Source of the DNA: Thermosynechococcus sichuanensis E542
GTDB lineage: Bacteria; Cyanobacteriota; Cyanobacteriia; Thermosynechococcales; Thermosynechococcaceae
Reading direction: 5' to 3'
NCBI RefSeq assembly: GCF_003555505.1
Contig: NZ_CP032152.1
Location: 2,341,001-2,405,000 of the forward strand
Length of the DNA stretch: 64,000 nucleotides
Part shown: one piece after another, positions 28,526 to 37,626 of the stretch
Layout of the letters: each line of letters starts with the position of its first letter
Position numbering within the stretch: the first letter of the stretch is position 1
Translations under genes and position numbers: made by a program
The notes under the pieces: generated by a model
Seen by the model: only the letters and a program-made list of their open reading frames with translations
Databases searched by the model: none
Told to the model about the DNA's origin: nothing

Positions 28526-29221
28526 ATGGTTACATCGTCGTCTTCAGTTATTTACACGCCAGAACAGGTGTTACAAAATCGCGGGCGCGTTGCCATCTTT
28601 ATTGACGGCTCCAATCTATTCTATGCAGCCCTGCAACTGGGCATTGAAATTGACTATTCAAAACTCCTCTGCTACTTGACCCAAGGTTCCCGTCTCTTTC
28701 GCTCTTTTTTCTACACGGGGGTTGACCCCACCAATGAAAAACAGCAGGGATTTTTGCTGTGGATGCGCCGCAATGGCTATCGTGTTGTAGCCAAGGAACT
28801 CGTTCAGCTCCCCGACGGCTCTAAAAAGGCAAATCTTGACGTGGAAATTGCCGTGGATATGATGGCACTGGTAGGTTGCTATGACACTGCCATCTTGGTC
28901 AGTGGGGATGGGGATTTGGCCTATGCGGTGGATGCGGTGAGTTACCGAGGGGCACGGGTTGAGGTGGTGAGCCTGCGATCAATGACCAGCGATAGTCTGA
29001 TTAACGTTGCCGATCGCTATATTGATCTCGAAAGCATTCGCGAAGAAATCCAAAAGGCGCCCCGTCCGACCTATACCTACCGCCCCGTCACGGGTAGCCT
29101 GACGCCACCCCCGATTGTTCCCCCCCATTGGCAGCAAGATACCGCCGCAAGGAAAGACGAAGCTGCGGGCAATGAGTCACCCGAGACCCTAGAGAACCTA
29201 GACAACAATGCCTCTGCCTAG
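28526..29221 (+). CDS. LabA-like NYN domain protein
   Basis: The 231-residue protein has an NYN/PIN-like domain: VAIFIDGSNLFYAALQLG near residue 20, KKANLDVEIAVDMM near 110, and ILVSGDGDLAYAVDAV near 130. The spaced aspartates suit a metal-dependent RNase fold. The family includes LabA and LalA, involved in circadian output in Synechococcus elongatus. Here the C-terminal tail is Pro-rich. It overlaps the following LptC-like gene by 14 bases. Orthology to LabA itself is uncertain because cyanobacteria carry several paralogues. Confidence 0.85.
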   Translation: MVTSSSSVIYTPEQVLQNRGRVAIFIDGSNLFYAALQLGIEIDYSKLLCYLTQGSRLFRSFFYTGVDPTNEKQQGFLLWMRRNGYRVVAKELVQLPDGSKKANLDVEIAVDMMALVGCYDTAILVSGDGDLAYAVDAVSYRGARVEVVSLRSMTSDSLINVADRYIDLESIREEIQKAPRPTYTYRPVTGSLTPPPIVPPHWQQDTAARKDEAAGNESPETLENLDNNASA

Positions 29222-30437
29222 ACCCTTCCTGCCCCTTTGCCTTGTACTGGCCTTAACAGGCTGCGGCTGGGTGGATCAATGGGTGGGTGAGGAACCATCG
29301 CCAGAACCCGAAATTACAGGTGAGGTGAAGCTGCAAAACCTCACACTGCGGCAAACCAATGAGAAGGGGGAACTCCTCTGGTTACTGCAAGCGGTCGGAG
29401 CACGTTATCGCGATGACGATCGCCAGCAATTGGAAATTCAAAACCTGACAGGTGAGCTAAAAGCAGCGGGCAAAACTGCCTACAAGGTGCAGGCCAAGGC
29501 GGTCAATGTGCGGCAGCGGGATGGGCAACTCTGGATTGAGGGTCGCACCACAGTCACTGATCTCCAGCAAAAGGGAACGATTGTTGCCGATCAATTGGTC
29601 TGGCAGGGCGATCGCGGCGTTCTCATTGCCCAGAAAAACCTGCAAGCCCGCTATCCCCAAGTCAACGTTACTGCCAAGCGCCTCGAAGCCGATAGCCAAC
29701 GCCAAGAACTGCGTGCCCTCAATGCCGTTCAGGTGACTTCACCCGCTAGGGATGCCAAGGATTTGCGACTCAATACGGAGAGTCTGGTGTGGCAGCAGGA
29801 ACCCAATCGCCTGTTGGCCGGGGTGATGGGTCAAGGGGGGGTCACCGTCCTCGGTGTGGCGGGCGATCGCCAAGGGCAGCGGCTGCAAGCCCAAAGAGCC
29901 ATCTGGTCAATTGGTGATCAGGTCGTTACCCTTGAGGGGGGCGTTCAAGTGCAGCTTCCCAACCCTGTCCTACGGATTGAGGGCGAAACGGTGCGCTGGT
30001 TGATTCCGCAGCAGCAATTGATGAGCGATCGCCCTGTGCGGGTGCAGTATCCCACCCAAGGGATTCAAGGGCAGGCCAATCGTGGTGTCTTCCTGATTGC
30101 TGAAAACCGCGCCATTTTTGACAATGCCCAGATCAAGAGTCAACCCCAACAGGCACACCTGCGTGCCCAACGCCTCAATTGGTGGATTCCCCAAGAGCGG
30201 GTAGAAGCCAGTGGTCAAGTGGAAATCCAGCGCCCCAATGTCCATCTGCGCACAGCCCAACTGATTTGGCGGATTCCCCAGCAGGAAGTGGAAGCCCAAG
30301 GGGGAGTCTTTTACCGCCAGAACAATCCCCGCATTCAAGTTCAGGGACAGCGGGCAAAAGGGTGGCTGGATCGCCAAGAGGTGATTGTCAGTGGCAATGT
30401 CCGAAGTGAAGTGCCGGTGCAACTACGCCTTCCCTAA
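29208..30437 (+). CDS. LptC-like outer-membrane lipopolysaccharide transport lipoprotein
   Basis: The 409-residue protein has a lipoprotein signal (LCLVLALTGC, Cys at about residue 19). A long series of beta-strand repeats follows (e.g. LQNLTLRQTNEKGELLW), typical of the LptC/OstA jellyroll. E. coli LptC is about 190 residues, so this is a long cyanobacterial version with added OstA-like repeats. It likely bridges the LptBFG transporter to LptA across the periplasm; lptA, lptB and lptF homologues lie at 60.6-62.9 kb. It overlaps the NYN gene by 14 bases. Confidence 0.85.
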   Translation: MPLPRPFLPLCLVLALTGCGWVDQWVGEEPSPEPEITGEVKLQNLTLRQTNEKGELLWLLQAVGARYRDDDRQQLEIQNLTGELKAAGKTAYKVQAKAVNVRQRDGQLWIEGRTTVTDLQQKGTIVADQLVWQGDRGVLIAQKNLQARYPQVNVTAKRLEADSQRQELRALNAVQVTSPARDAKDLRLNTESLVWQQEPNRLLAGVMGQGGVTVLGVAGDRQGQRLQAQRAIWSIGDQVVTLEGGVQVQLPNPVLRIEGETVRWLIPQQQLMSDRPVRVQYPTQGIQGQANRGVFLIAENRAIFDNAQIKSQPQQAHLRAQRLNWWIPQERVEASGQVEIQRPNVHLRTAQLIWRIPQQEVEAQGGVFYRQNNPRIQVQGQRAKGWLDRQEVIVSGNVRSEVPVQLRLP

Positions 30438-30470
30438 ACCTATGCTAGAGATAGCGACAATCTTTGCCCT

Positions 30471-31064
30471 ATGAGTGCTGCACCGCTGCAAATTCTTGAC
30501 TTGGGGGGTGAGATTCTCCTCTTCCAACATTTGATTCCGGCACAGCAGTGTCAGCAGGTGATTGCTACGGCTGAGAAGGTGGGGTTTGAGGATGCGCAAA
30601 TTCTCATGGGGACAGTGGATCGTTCGGTACGCGGCGGCGGCCTACTGCGCTTTGATCCCCAAGACCCCCAACAGGACATGATGCGGCAGATTCTTCTCCA
30701 AGCCACGCAAACGATTCAAATCGTCCTCTACCAGCACTATGGCATTCGCTTTCCTGAAATTGAGAACTTTTCGATCCTGCGCTATCGCGTGGGTGAGGGC
30801 TATCGCCGCCATGTGGACAATCTATTGCTAGCCAGTCGGCAAATGGAACTGGCGCAAGGTATCCCAACGCGGGATGTGAGTCTGGTGGGCTATCTCAATG
30901 AGGATTTTCAAGGGGGAGAAACCTATTTTGATCGCCAAGGGGTAAAGGTCACGCCACGGACGGGGGATGTGGTGGTCTTTCCTGCCTACTACACCCATCC
31001 CCATACTGCTTTGCCCGTGGTGCAGGGTACGAAATATGCCTTTGCCACTTGGTTATTCTATTGA
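30471..31064 (+). CDS. 2OG-Fe(II) oxygenase (prolyl-4-hydroxylase-like)
   Basis: The 197-residue protein has a double-stranded beta-helix pattern with iron ligands HVD (YRRHVDN, near residue 110) and a distal His in YYTHPHTALPV near 180, followed by a Lys/Arg for 2-oxoglutarate. LNEDFQGGETYFD and GDVVVFPA are diagnostic for the P4Hc/PKHD family. The substrate is unknown. It starts 33 bases after the LptC-like gene and may share its transcript. Confidence 0.9.
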   Translation: MSAAPLQILDLGGEILLFQHLIPAQQCQQVIATAEKVGFEDAQILMGTVDRSVRGGGLLRFDPQDPQQDMMRQILLQATQTIQIVLYQHYGIRFPEIENFSILRYRVGEGYRRHVDNLLLASRQMELAQGIPTRDVSLVGYLNEDFQGGETYFDRQGVKVTPRTGDVVVFPAYYTHPHTALPVVQGTKYAFATWLFY

Positions 31065-31106
31065 TGGACGATGATCAATCCCTTAGGCAATAACTAGGCA
31101 ACGACT

Positions 31107-31637
31107 ATGACTGAACTCTTGCGCTTCAAAACCTCGCCCCTGATTTCTGGAACCCTCATTGCCCTCTATGGCGCCCTCACCCTTCCTCTACCCTTTTTGG
31201 CGGCACAGACGGCAGCTCCCATTTCACCCCTGCTCCTTTGGGGGGCGATCGCCCTCGGGGGCGTGTTGCTCTGGGGGGCGCTGAGTCAGCGGGTAGAACT
31301 GGATGCGCAAGGGATTCGCCTCACCTATCCTGGTTGGGTTCCCCCCTTCCTGCGGCGGCAGTGGCAACTGACTTGGTCAGAGATTCAAGGGCTGCAGCCC
31401 CGCAGTACCAGCCAAGGGGGCTTGGTCTATTATCTGGTGACTGCCACCGGCCAAGGGTATCTGCTGCCGATGCGAGTGGCGGGGTTTGCCCAAATGATGC
31501 GTGCCATTGAAGCCCATACGGGATTGCCCACAGCGGTGATTAAGCCCCTTGCGCAGCCTTGGATGTACGGTATTTTGGCCGTCTTTACGCTGCTACTAGG
31601 CGCTGTTGATCTGTGGATTTTGACCACTGTGGGATAA
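31107..31637 (+). CDS. Small membrane protein with PH-like central region
   Basis: The 176-residue protein has two N-terminal membrane helices, a soluble centre (VELDAQGIRLTYPGWVPPF...LTWSEIQGL) resembling bacterial PH-like domains, and one C-terminal helix (GILAVFTLLLGAVDLWIL). No enzymatic motif is visible and I do not recognise a named family beyond cyanobacterial hypotheticals. It sits in a same-strand run between the oxygenase and an exported protein. Confidence 0.75.
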   Translation: MTELLRFKTSPLISGTLIALYGALTLPLPFLAAQTAAPISPLLLWGAIALGGVLLWGALSQRVELDAQGIRLTYPGWVPPFLRRQWQLTWSEIQGLQPRSTSQGGLVYYLVTATGQGYLLPMRVAGFAQMMRAIEAHTGLPTAVIKPLAQPWMYGILAVFTLLLGAVDLWILTTVG

Positions 31638-31662
31638 TAGGGGCGTGTTGAAGTGCTGAGCA

Positions 31663-32121
31663 ATGACCATGAGTGCGAATCGGTTTGTGGGATATCTGCG
31701 TCGAGGAGTGGTGTGTTTGCTCCTGAGTGTCCTGTGCTGGTCAAGTATCGCCACGCTGCCGGCGATCGCCACGATTCAAGTGCGGCTCTTTGACTTGAGT
31801 TACCACGAATGTCCGCCAGAAATTGGGGAAGGTTCAGTGACCCCCGGCGGCACGACCCTCAAGGCCAACTGCTACCTGATTACTGGCAAAGCAGAGAATA
31901 AATCCGGCAAAACGGTGGTGGATGCCGATGTCTTTGGTCGTATCTACGATGCCAATGGCAATCCAGTATTGCAAAATCGCACACGGGTTGGCACGATCGA
32001 TGTGATTCCACCTGGCATTAGCGATTTTGAGATTCGCATTAGTGTGCCCTACGACCAGCCGACGCCTTTGCAGTTGGAGCAATTTAAGGCCTCTGGCTTT
32101 ACGGCAAAAGTGCGAGGCTAG
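31663..32121 (+). CDS. Exported conserved cyanobacterial protein
   Basis: The 152-residue protein has a signal peptide (hydrophobic VVCLLLSVLCWSSIATLP, cleavage likely after AIA). The mature part is about 110 residues with two cysteines (YHECPPE and KANCYLI) that could form a disulfide, and a beta-rich domain similar in style to FxLYD/DUF3426-like folds (NKSGKTVVDADVFGRIYDANG). Function is unknown. A second ATG at 31669 is an alternative start. A -10-like GATAAT lies about 30 bases upstream. Confidence 0.75.
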   Translation: MTMSANRFVGYLRRGVVCLLLSVLCWSSIATLPAIATIQVRLFDLSYHECPPEIGEGSVTPGGTTLKANCYLITGKAENKSGKTVVDADVFGRIYDANGNPVLQNRTRVGTIDVIPPGISDFEIRISVPYDQPTPLQLEQFKASGFTAKVRG

Positions 32122-32212
32122 AAACAAACCGATCGCCCCCTCAAACCTCGTACTGACGGGCAAAAATTGTGATACCCTAGAACGCTTGATGCTCCCTTTT
32201 CTTAGGGAAGAC

Positions 32213-32240
32213 TATACAGTGTCATGCTTCAAGTGAAGCA
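32213..32240 (+). promoter_or_regulatory. Candidate ftn2 promoter and palindromic operator
   Basis: A -10-like TATACA at 32213 is followed by TGCTTCAAGTGAAGCA (32225-32240), a palindrome with 7-bp arms that would cover the start of transcription. A second inverted repeat TCCCT/AGGGA flanks 32193-32208, just before the -10. The ftn2 GTG start is 75 bases further on. A repressor site is a guess from geometry. Confidence 0.4.
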
Positions 32241-32315
32241 AGGGTTCCCTGTTCTTGCTGTAAAAACAGATATCGTCACCGATGGACAGGTTCATCTATA
32301 GAGGTTTGGGTTCAG

Positions 32316-34328
32316 GTGCGCATTCCCCTCGACTATTACCAGGTGCTGGGTGTGCCAATTCAGGCAACACCGGAGCAAATTGAGCAAGCGTTTCAGGATC
32401 GGCTATTGCAACTGCCCACCCATCAGCACTCCCCCACCACAGTTGCCACCCGTCGTGAACTCATTGAGCAAGCCTATGCGGTTTTGCGAGAACCTGAGCA
32501 GCGCCATGCCTACGATCGCCACTGCCGTACCGTTGATCCCGATGATCTAATTGCCCAGTTGGATTCCGATGCCACCGCTCCCCACCTTGAAATTAGTGAT
32601 CAGCAATTTTCAGGGGCGCTCCTTCTCCTCTATGAACTGGGGAACTATACCCAAGTGGTCAAACTGGGAGAACAATTCCTAAAGGGGGATGCCTTTGATC
32701 TCAACCGCCCCTATACTTCCTCTGCCGCTGTTGCTGACATTACGCTCACTGTGGCTTTGGCCTATCTGGAATTGGGACGCGAGGAATGGCAACGGCAGTC
32801 CTACCAAGCAGCCGCCTCCCACCTAGAAGCTGGGCTAGGGGTACTTCAGCGGGGGAACCTGTTTCCCGACCTGCAAGAGCAGTTTCAGACGGAACTGAAT
32901 CGCCTGCGTCCCTACCGCATTCTGGAGTTACTGGCACGGCCTCTATCCGATAGTGTCAATCGGCAGCGGGGTATTTTATTGCTGCGGGAGATGCTTAGCG
33001 ATCGCGGGGGTATTGAAGGTCGCCATGATGATTACTCTGGCCTAGGGGTTGAGGACTTTCTGAAATTTATTTTGCAACTGCGCAGCCATCTCACTGTGGC
33101 CGAGCAACAGGAACTCTTTGAGCGGGAATCGCGGCGTCCCTCAGCGGTGGCGGCCTATCTGGCGGTTCATGCGCTGGTGGCACGGGGGATGCAGGAACTT
33201 CAGCCTAGCTATATTCGCCGCGCCAAGGATTTACTAGAGCGGCTCTCGCCCAATCAAGACATCTACCTTGAACTGGCCAGTTGTTTACTGCTGTTGGGAC
33301 AACCGGCGGAGGCATTGGCCGCTCTCGATCAATCTCAAGATCAGCAGAGTCTGGCCTTTATCCGCCGTCACTCCAATGACTCTAGCGATCTGCTACCGGG
33401 GCTGTACTACTACACAGAGCAATGGCTACGGGAGGAAATTTATCCTGCCTTTCGAGATCTAGGCGAAGCACCAGTGGCCTTGGATGCCTACTTTGCCGAT
33501 CCCAATATCCAAACCTACCTAGAGGCTCTCAGTGACGACGCTATGACCCCTGAACCAGCGGCGACCACTGCTTCGCCGCTTCCTGAAGTCATTAGACCAA
33601 CGGTGGCCGTGCCGCCTCCTGTCTCCTTCACAGCGGAAACGTTACCTTTGGAGTATCATACTGGGCTAGGTCAAGGCTTTTCGACATCGGCTGCTACTGC
33701 TTCTTCAACTGCAACGGAGACCGACACCCCCCAAACATCCACTCGCAAACGGCGCAGCTCTCCAACTAGGCGCCATAAAAAGCGTCAAGCTTGGTTTTGG
33801 ATGGGTGCAGGGGTTGTCTTGGTTGGTTTAGGGGCCTTGGCAAAACTCTATTGGCCAGCCAAAACGGCTGAAGCCCCCACCCCACCACCGCCGACTCCTG
33901 TAGCAACGCCGACCCCGACTCCACAACCAACGACCTTAGCCACATCCTTGACACCGGAGATGGCGCGCGATCGCCTCCGCACGTGGCAGCAAATTAAGGC
34001 TCAAGCCCTTGGCACGGCATTTGAAATAGACAAACTAGCAACAATTTTGGCGGAGCCAGAACTCAGCCGCTGGCGATCGCGGGCACAGGGCTTAAAGTCC
34101 GAGGGCAGCCATTGGGTTTATACCCTAAAGAACCTAGAGGTAAAGGAAGTGCGTCCCCAAGGGAGCGATCGCGTCGAGGTGTTGGCAGAAGTCAATGAAG
34201 ATGCCCGTTTCTATGAACAGGGCACGCTCCGCAATGACATTTCCTATAACGATCCCTACCGCGTCATCTACACCCTTACCCGTCGCGGCGATCAATGGTT
34301 GATTCAACGCATGCGGGTGATTAGCTAA
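32316..34328 (+). CDS. ftn2: Ftn2/ZipN (ARC6 homologue), divisome protein
   Basis: The 670-residue protein begins with a degenerate J-domain (LDYYQVLGVP...YAVLREPEQRHAYDRH) lacking HPD. A TPR-like helical region follows, then a Thr/Pro-rich linker, a single membrane helix (AWFWMGAGVVLVGLGALAKL, near residue 495) and a C-terminal DUF4101/IMS-like domain (LEVKEVRPQGSDRVEVLAEV). It anchors FtsZ at the cell division site in cyanobacteria and gave rise to plastid ARC6. It has a GTG start. The stop overlaps the convergent sugar permease stop by eight bases. Confidence 0.93.
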   Translation: MRIPLDYYQVLGVPIQATPEQIEQAFQDRLLQLPTHQHSPTTVATRRELIEQAYAVLREPEQRHAYDRHCRTVDPDDLIAQLDSDATAPHLEISDQQFSGALLLLYELGNYTQVVKLGEQFLKGDAFDLNRPYTSSAAVADITLTVALAYLELGREEWQRQSYQAAASHLEAGLGVLQRGNLFPDLQEQFQTELNRLRPYRILELLARPLSDSVNRQRGILLLREMLSDRGGIEGRHDDYSGLGVEDFLKFILQLRSHLTVAEQQELFERESRRPSAVAAYLAVHALVARGMQELQPSYIRRAKDLLERLSPNQDIYLELASCLLLLGQPAEALAALDQSQDQQSLAFIRRHSNDSSDLLPGLYYYTEQWLREEIYPAFRDLGEAPVALDAYFADPNIQTYLEALSDDAMTPEPAATTASPLPEVIRPTVAVPPPVSFTAETLPLEYHTGLGQGFSTSAATASSTATETDTPQTSTRKRRSSPTRRHKKRQAWFWMGAGVVLVGLGALAKLYWPAKTAEAPTPPPPTPVATPTPTPQPTTLATSLTPEMARDRLRTWQQIKAQALGTAFEIDKLATILAEPELSRWRSRAQGLKSEGSHWVYTLKNLEVKEVRPQGSDRVEVLAEVNEDARFYEQGTLRNDISYNDPYRVIYTLTRRGDQWLIQRMRVIS

Positions 34329-35199
34329 GGGGCATTTCCACCTGTCGGCCAAACTTGAGATTCAAGAGGGACAATGACAGGATAAACAGGAATAAAACCA
34401 GTCCCATCGTACAGGCGTAGTTAATCTCTAAGCGCTGAAAGGCATTCTCGTAAATGTAATAAACAATGGTCTTGGAGCTATTGAGGGGGCCTCCTTGGGT
34501 CATGACATAGACCTCTTCAAAGACCTTCGTGGCAGAAATTGCTGAGATAATGCTCACCAAAAACATATAGGGGCGCATCAGCGGTAAGGTAATATCCCAA
34601 TGCTGTTGCCAGCCGTCACTGCCATCGAGCGCCGCCGCTTCGTAGAGTTCACCACTAATCCCCTGAAGGCCTGCCAGATAGATCACCATGTAGTAGCCCA
34701 AGCCTTTCCAGACGGTGACGGCCATCACACTAAAAAGCGCCAATTGGGGGCTAGTGAGCCAAGGAATCGGGGTGTCCCGCAGATGCAGACCCTGTACCAG
34801 TTGATTTAAGAGGCCATTGGGGGCATAGAGCCAGCGCCAGGCAATCCCCGCCACCACCATGGAGATGATCACGGGGCTGTAGTAGGCAGCACGAAACCAG
34901 TGGATGCCCCGCAGGGGTTGATTGACCAGAATCGCCAACAGCAGGGGGGCGATCGCCAGAATTGGCACCACCACCACTAGATAGAGGAAAGTATTGCCCA
35001 AGGTTTTCCAGAAGACACCATCACGCCACAACTGTGCAAAATTGGCCCACCCCACCCACACAGGGGGAGTCAGGAGATCGGTTTCATAGCGGCTGAAACT
35101 GAGGAAAAAAGCCTGTAGCGCTGGCCAGAAAACGGTCAAGGTCAGTAACCCAAGCGCCGGAGCAAGAAAGAGGTAAGGGGTGAGCGATCGCCCTTTCAT
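34321..35199 (-). CDS. Sugar-type ABC transporter permease (MalF/UgpA family)
   Basis: The 292-residue protein has six hydrophobic segments and the permease EAA loop [20 protein letters not shown], which contacts the ATPase. It resembles MalF/LacF/UgpA-type permeases for sugars or glycerol phosphate. No partner permease, binding protein or ATPase gene lies nearby, so it is an orphan here. Its start overlaps the carA stop by four bases, an unusual pairing that makes its expression follow pyrimidine/arginine metabolism. Confidence 0.88.
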   Translation of the reverse strand: MKGRSLTPYLFLAPALGLLTLTVFWPALQAFFLSFSRYETDLLTPPVWVGWANFAQLWRDGVFWKTLGNTFLYLVVVVPILAIAPLLLAILVNQPLRGIHWFRAAYYSPVIISMVVAGIAWRWLYAPNGLLNQLVQGLHLRDTPIPWLTSPQLALFSVMAVTVWKGLGYYMVIYLAGLQGISGELYEAAALDGSDGWQQHWDITLPLMRPYMFLVSIISAISATKVFEEVYVMTQGGPLNSSKTIVYYIYENAFQRLEINYACTMGLVLFLFILSLSLLNLKFGRQVEMPLS

Positions 35200-36344
35200 G
35201 GGTTGCGGGGGTGTTGTTGACGATAGGCACGCATTTGCGCCACAAACTCGCCAAAGAGATAGTCGGCATCGTGGGGGCCAGGGCTGGCCTCAGGGTGATA
35301 CTGCACTGAGAAAATCGGCAGTGTTTGGTGCTTCAGACCGGCAACTGTTTTGTCATTGAGGTTAAAGTGGGTAATCTCAACGGGGGCTTGGGCGAGGGAT
35401 TCTTCAGTAATGGCAAAGCCGTGGTTTTGGCTGGTAATTTCCACTTCCCGCGTCAGGCCAGCGGGCTGGTTCAACCCTCGGTGACCAAACTTGAGCTTGA
35501 AGGTTTCTGCCCCCAGAGAAAGTCCCAACAACTGATGCCCCAGACAAATGCCAAACATAGGACGCTGAGCCGCCAGTAATTTGCGCGCGGTTTCAATGCC
35601 CTCCTGCACTGCCGCAGGGTCGCCAGGGCCATTGGAGAGGAAAATACCATCGGGGTCATAGCTGAGAATCGTTTCCGCTGGTGTATCCGCCGGCACGACA
35701 ATCACACGGCAGCCATAGCTGGCCAACCGACGCAGGATATTGCGCTTCACGCCAAAATCAATGGCCACCACCGTCAAGGGTGGCTCTTCGGTGGCGGTTT
35801 GGGGACGAAATTCCCAAGCGGGAGGCGTCGGCTCTGTCCATTCATAGGGGGTGCGGGTGGTGACCACTTTAGCTAGATTTTGTCCCTGCATACTGGGGGC
35901 GGCAAGGACTTTTTGCAGCAGTTCAACGGGGTCAAGAATTTCCGTGGAGATGCCGCCATTCATGGCACCGACAGTACGAATTTTGCGGGTGAGGGCGCGG
36001 GTGTCAATGCCGTAAATTGCGGGAATGCGATGGGCTTTGAGGTAATCAGGTAAGGATTGTTGCGATCGCCAGTTACTGGGAATGTCACAAATATTGCGAG
36101 CAACCGCACCGCGCACTTGGGGGCGATCGGACTCATCATCTTCGGGTGTGGTTCCCGTATTGCCTAACTCAGGGTAGGTAAATGTCACAATTTGCCCACA
36201 ATAGCTTGGGTCAGTGAGCACCTCTTGATAACCCGTCATGCCTGTATTAAAGACCACCTCGCCAATGGCCGTTCCCGGTGCCCCAAAGGAAAAACCGCGA
36301 AAGACTGAACCATCGGCAAGAACCAGCAAGGCGGGTGTAGGCAT
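35196..36344 (-). CDS. carA: Carbamoyl-phosphate synthase small subunit
   Basis: The 382-residue protein has the CarA N-terminal domain ([33 protein letters not shown]) and a class I glutamine amidotransferase domain with nucleophile Cys in [14 protein letters not shown] and the His in [11 protein letters not shown]. It supplies ammonia to CarB for carbamoyl phosphate used in arginine and pyrimidine synthesis. carB is not in the window. The ABC permease gene is coupled downstream. Confidence 0.96.
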   Translation of the reverse strand: MPTPALLVLADGSVFRGFSFGAPGTAIGEVVFNTGMTGYQEVLTDPSYCGQIVTFTYPELGNTGTTPEDDESDRPQVRGAVARNICDIPSNWRSQQSLPDYLKAHRIPAIYGIDTRALTRKIRTVGAMNGGISTEILDPVELLQKVLAAPSMQGQNLAKVVTTRTPYEWTEPTPPAWEFRPQTATEEPPLTVVAIDFGVKRNILRRLASYGCRVIVVPADTPAETILSYDPDGIFLSNGPGDPAAVQEGIETARKLLAAQRPMFGICLGHQLLGLSLGAETFKLKFGHRGLNQPAGLTREVEITSQNHGFAITEESLAQAPVEITHFNLNDKTVAGLKHQTLPIFSVQYHPEASPGPHDADYLFGEFVAQMRAYRQQHPRNP

Positions 36345-36437
36345 TTCAATCTCTCCAACTGGGAAAGCCCAATAGTTTATTGTGCATGATAAAGTCAGCC
36401 GTTGACTGTGCAGGAATTGTTTAATGTTTTGATTTTC

Positions 36438-37496
36438 TTACTTGCGGCGACTCACCTGCTCGGTCAAATAATCTGCCGCTGTGGCCACTAGGGGAATAAT
36501 CCGTGCATAGGGCATCCGCGTCGGTCCGAGAATGCCAATACTACCCACGGGGGAGTCTCCATAGCAATAACAGGAATAGACTAATGTACAGGACTGCATC
36601 GGCGCTAGGGCATTTTCACTGCCAATGCGGATTTGTACCTGCGAGGGGGCTTGGCTATCAGCGCTGATCAGGGGAGCCAGTTGATCCTGTTGATCTTCGA
36701 GAAGATGCAGGAGCATTTGCACCTGCTCCACTTGGGAAAACTCGGGCTGCTGGAGGACATCGGCAAGGCCGCTGATCACAAAGGAAGTGTCTTGGTGGCT
36801 GTAGCGATCGCTCAATTGTTGCAGTAGGCTTTGAAGCTGCTGGCTGTAGGTCTGAAACTCCAAATCTAGTTTTTGCCAGTCAATGGCACTGAGTTCCACC
36901 AGCGATCGCCCCTGCAACTGATGATTGAGGAAATTGGTCAGTACCTGCAATGTGCGTTCCCGCAGCTCAGGGTCTTCTTCCCCTTGACCCAGTTGAATCA
37001 GCGCCGACTGGGTTTCATAGGTATCGAGAACAAGGATCACCATCACCTGCTGCGGATCCAAAGCAACCAATTGAATCACCCGAATCTGCCGCTCCAAGCG
37101 ATTGGGCAGCGTAATCAGCGTAATGTAACCGCTGAGATCCGAGAGCAACTGCGCCGCTTGCCGCAAGATGACCTCAAGGCGTTGTTGTCCCCAAATAAAC
37201 CGCTCACTTAAGAGACTCTCGGCTTTGCGAGCGACATCGGGAATGGGCTGTAGCAATTCGTCCACATAGACGCGATAGCCAGAATCAGAAGGCACCCGCC
37301 CTGCCGAGGTGTGGGGTTGGTAAAGCAGGCCACTTTTTTCAAGGAGTAACATGGTATTGCGCACCGTGGCCGGGCTAACGTTGAGGTTGTATTCTGTGGC
37401 GATCGCCTTTGAGCCGACGGGTTCTGCCGTGGCAATGTAATGGTTAATTGTGGCGCCAAGAATTTGCTTTTGGCGATCGCTAAGTTCAATCGTCAT
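36438..37496 (-). CDS. hrcA: Heat-inducible transcription repressor HrcA
   Basis: The 352-residue protein begins LSDRQKQILGATINHYIATAEPVGSKAIA, a winged helix with VSPATVRNTM, and has the HrcA C-terminal dimerisation domain (SIGILGPTRMPYARIIPLV). HrcA represses groE operons at CIRCE elements. No CIRCE (TTAGCACTC-N9-GAGTGCTAA) is present before this gene, so it does not appear to autoregulate in that way. Confidence 0.95.
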   Translation of the reverse strand: MTIELSDRQKQILGATINHYIATAEPVGSKAIATEYNLNVSPATVRNTMLLLEKSGLLYQPHTSAGRVPSDSGYRVYVDELLQPIPDVARKAESLLSERFIWGQQRLEVILRQAAQLLSDLSGYITLITLPNRLERQIRVIQLVALDPQQVMVILVLDTYETQSALIQLGQGEEDPELRERTLQVLTNFLNHQLQGRSLVELSAIDWQKLDLEFQTYSQQLQSLLQQLSDRYSHQDTSFVISGLADVLQQPEFSQVEQVQMLLHLLEDQQDQLAPLISADSQAPSQVQIRIGSENALAPMQSCTLVYSCYCYGDSPVGSIGILGPTRMPYARIIPLVATAADYLTEQVSRRK

Positions 37497-37537
37497 AACC
37501 CCTTACACCTGCGATTTCTTATTGATGTTTTTTTATT

Positions 37538-37559
37538 TATCTATAAACTATCTATAAAC
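37538..37559 (-). repeat. Tandem 11-bp repeat in the hrcA promoter region
   Basis: TATCTATAAAC occurs twice in perfect succession. On the minus strand this reads GTTTATAGATA twice and gives duplicated TATAGA -10-like boxes about 45-60 bases before the hrcA ATG. It may be a duplicated promoter or a short operator repeat. Confidence 0.5.
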
Positions 37560-37626
37560 TAGCCTTCCCATTTCAGCAATGATGTGCTGCAACGACGGCG
37601 AGCCTAGTCGTACATACTGGAAACGG

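Noticed and set aside
37497-37626. CIRCE operator before hrcA
   Set aside because: No TTAGCACTC/GAGTGCTAA inverted repeat is present in this gap.
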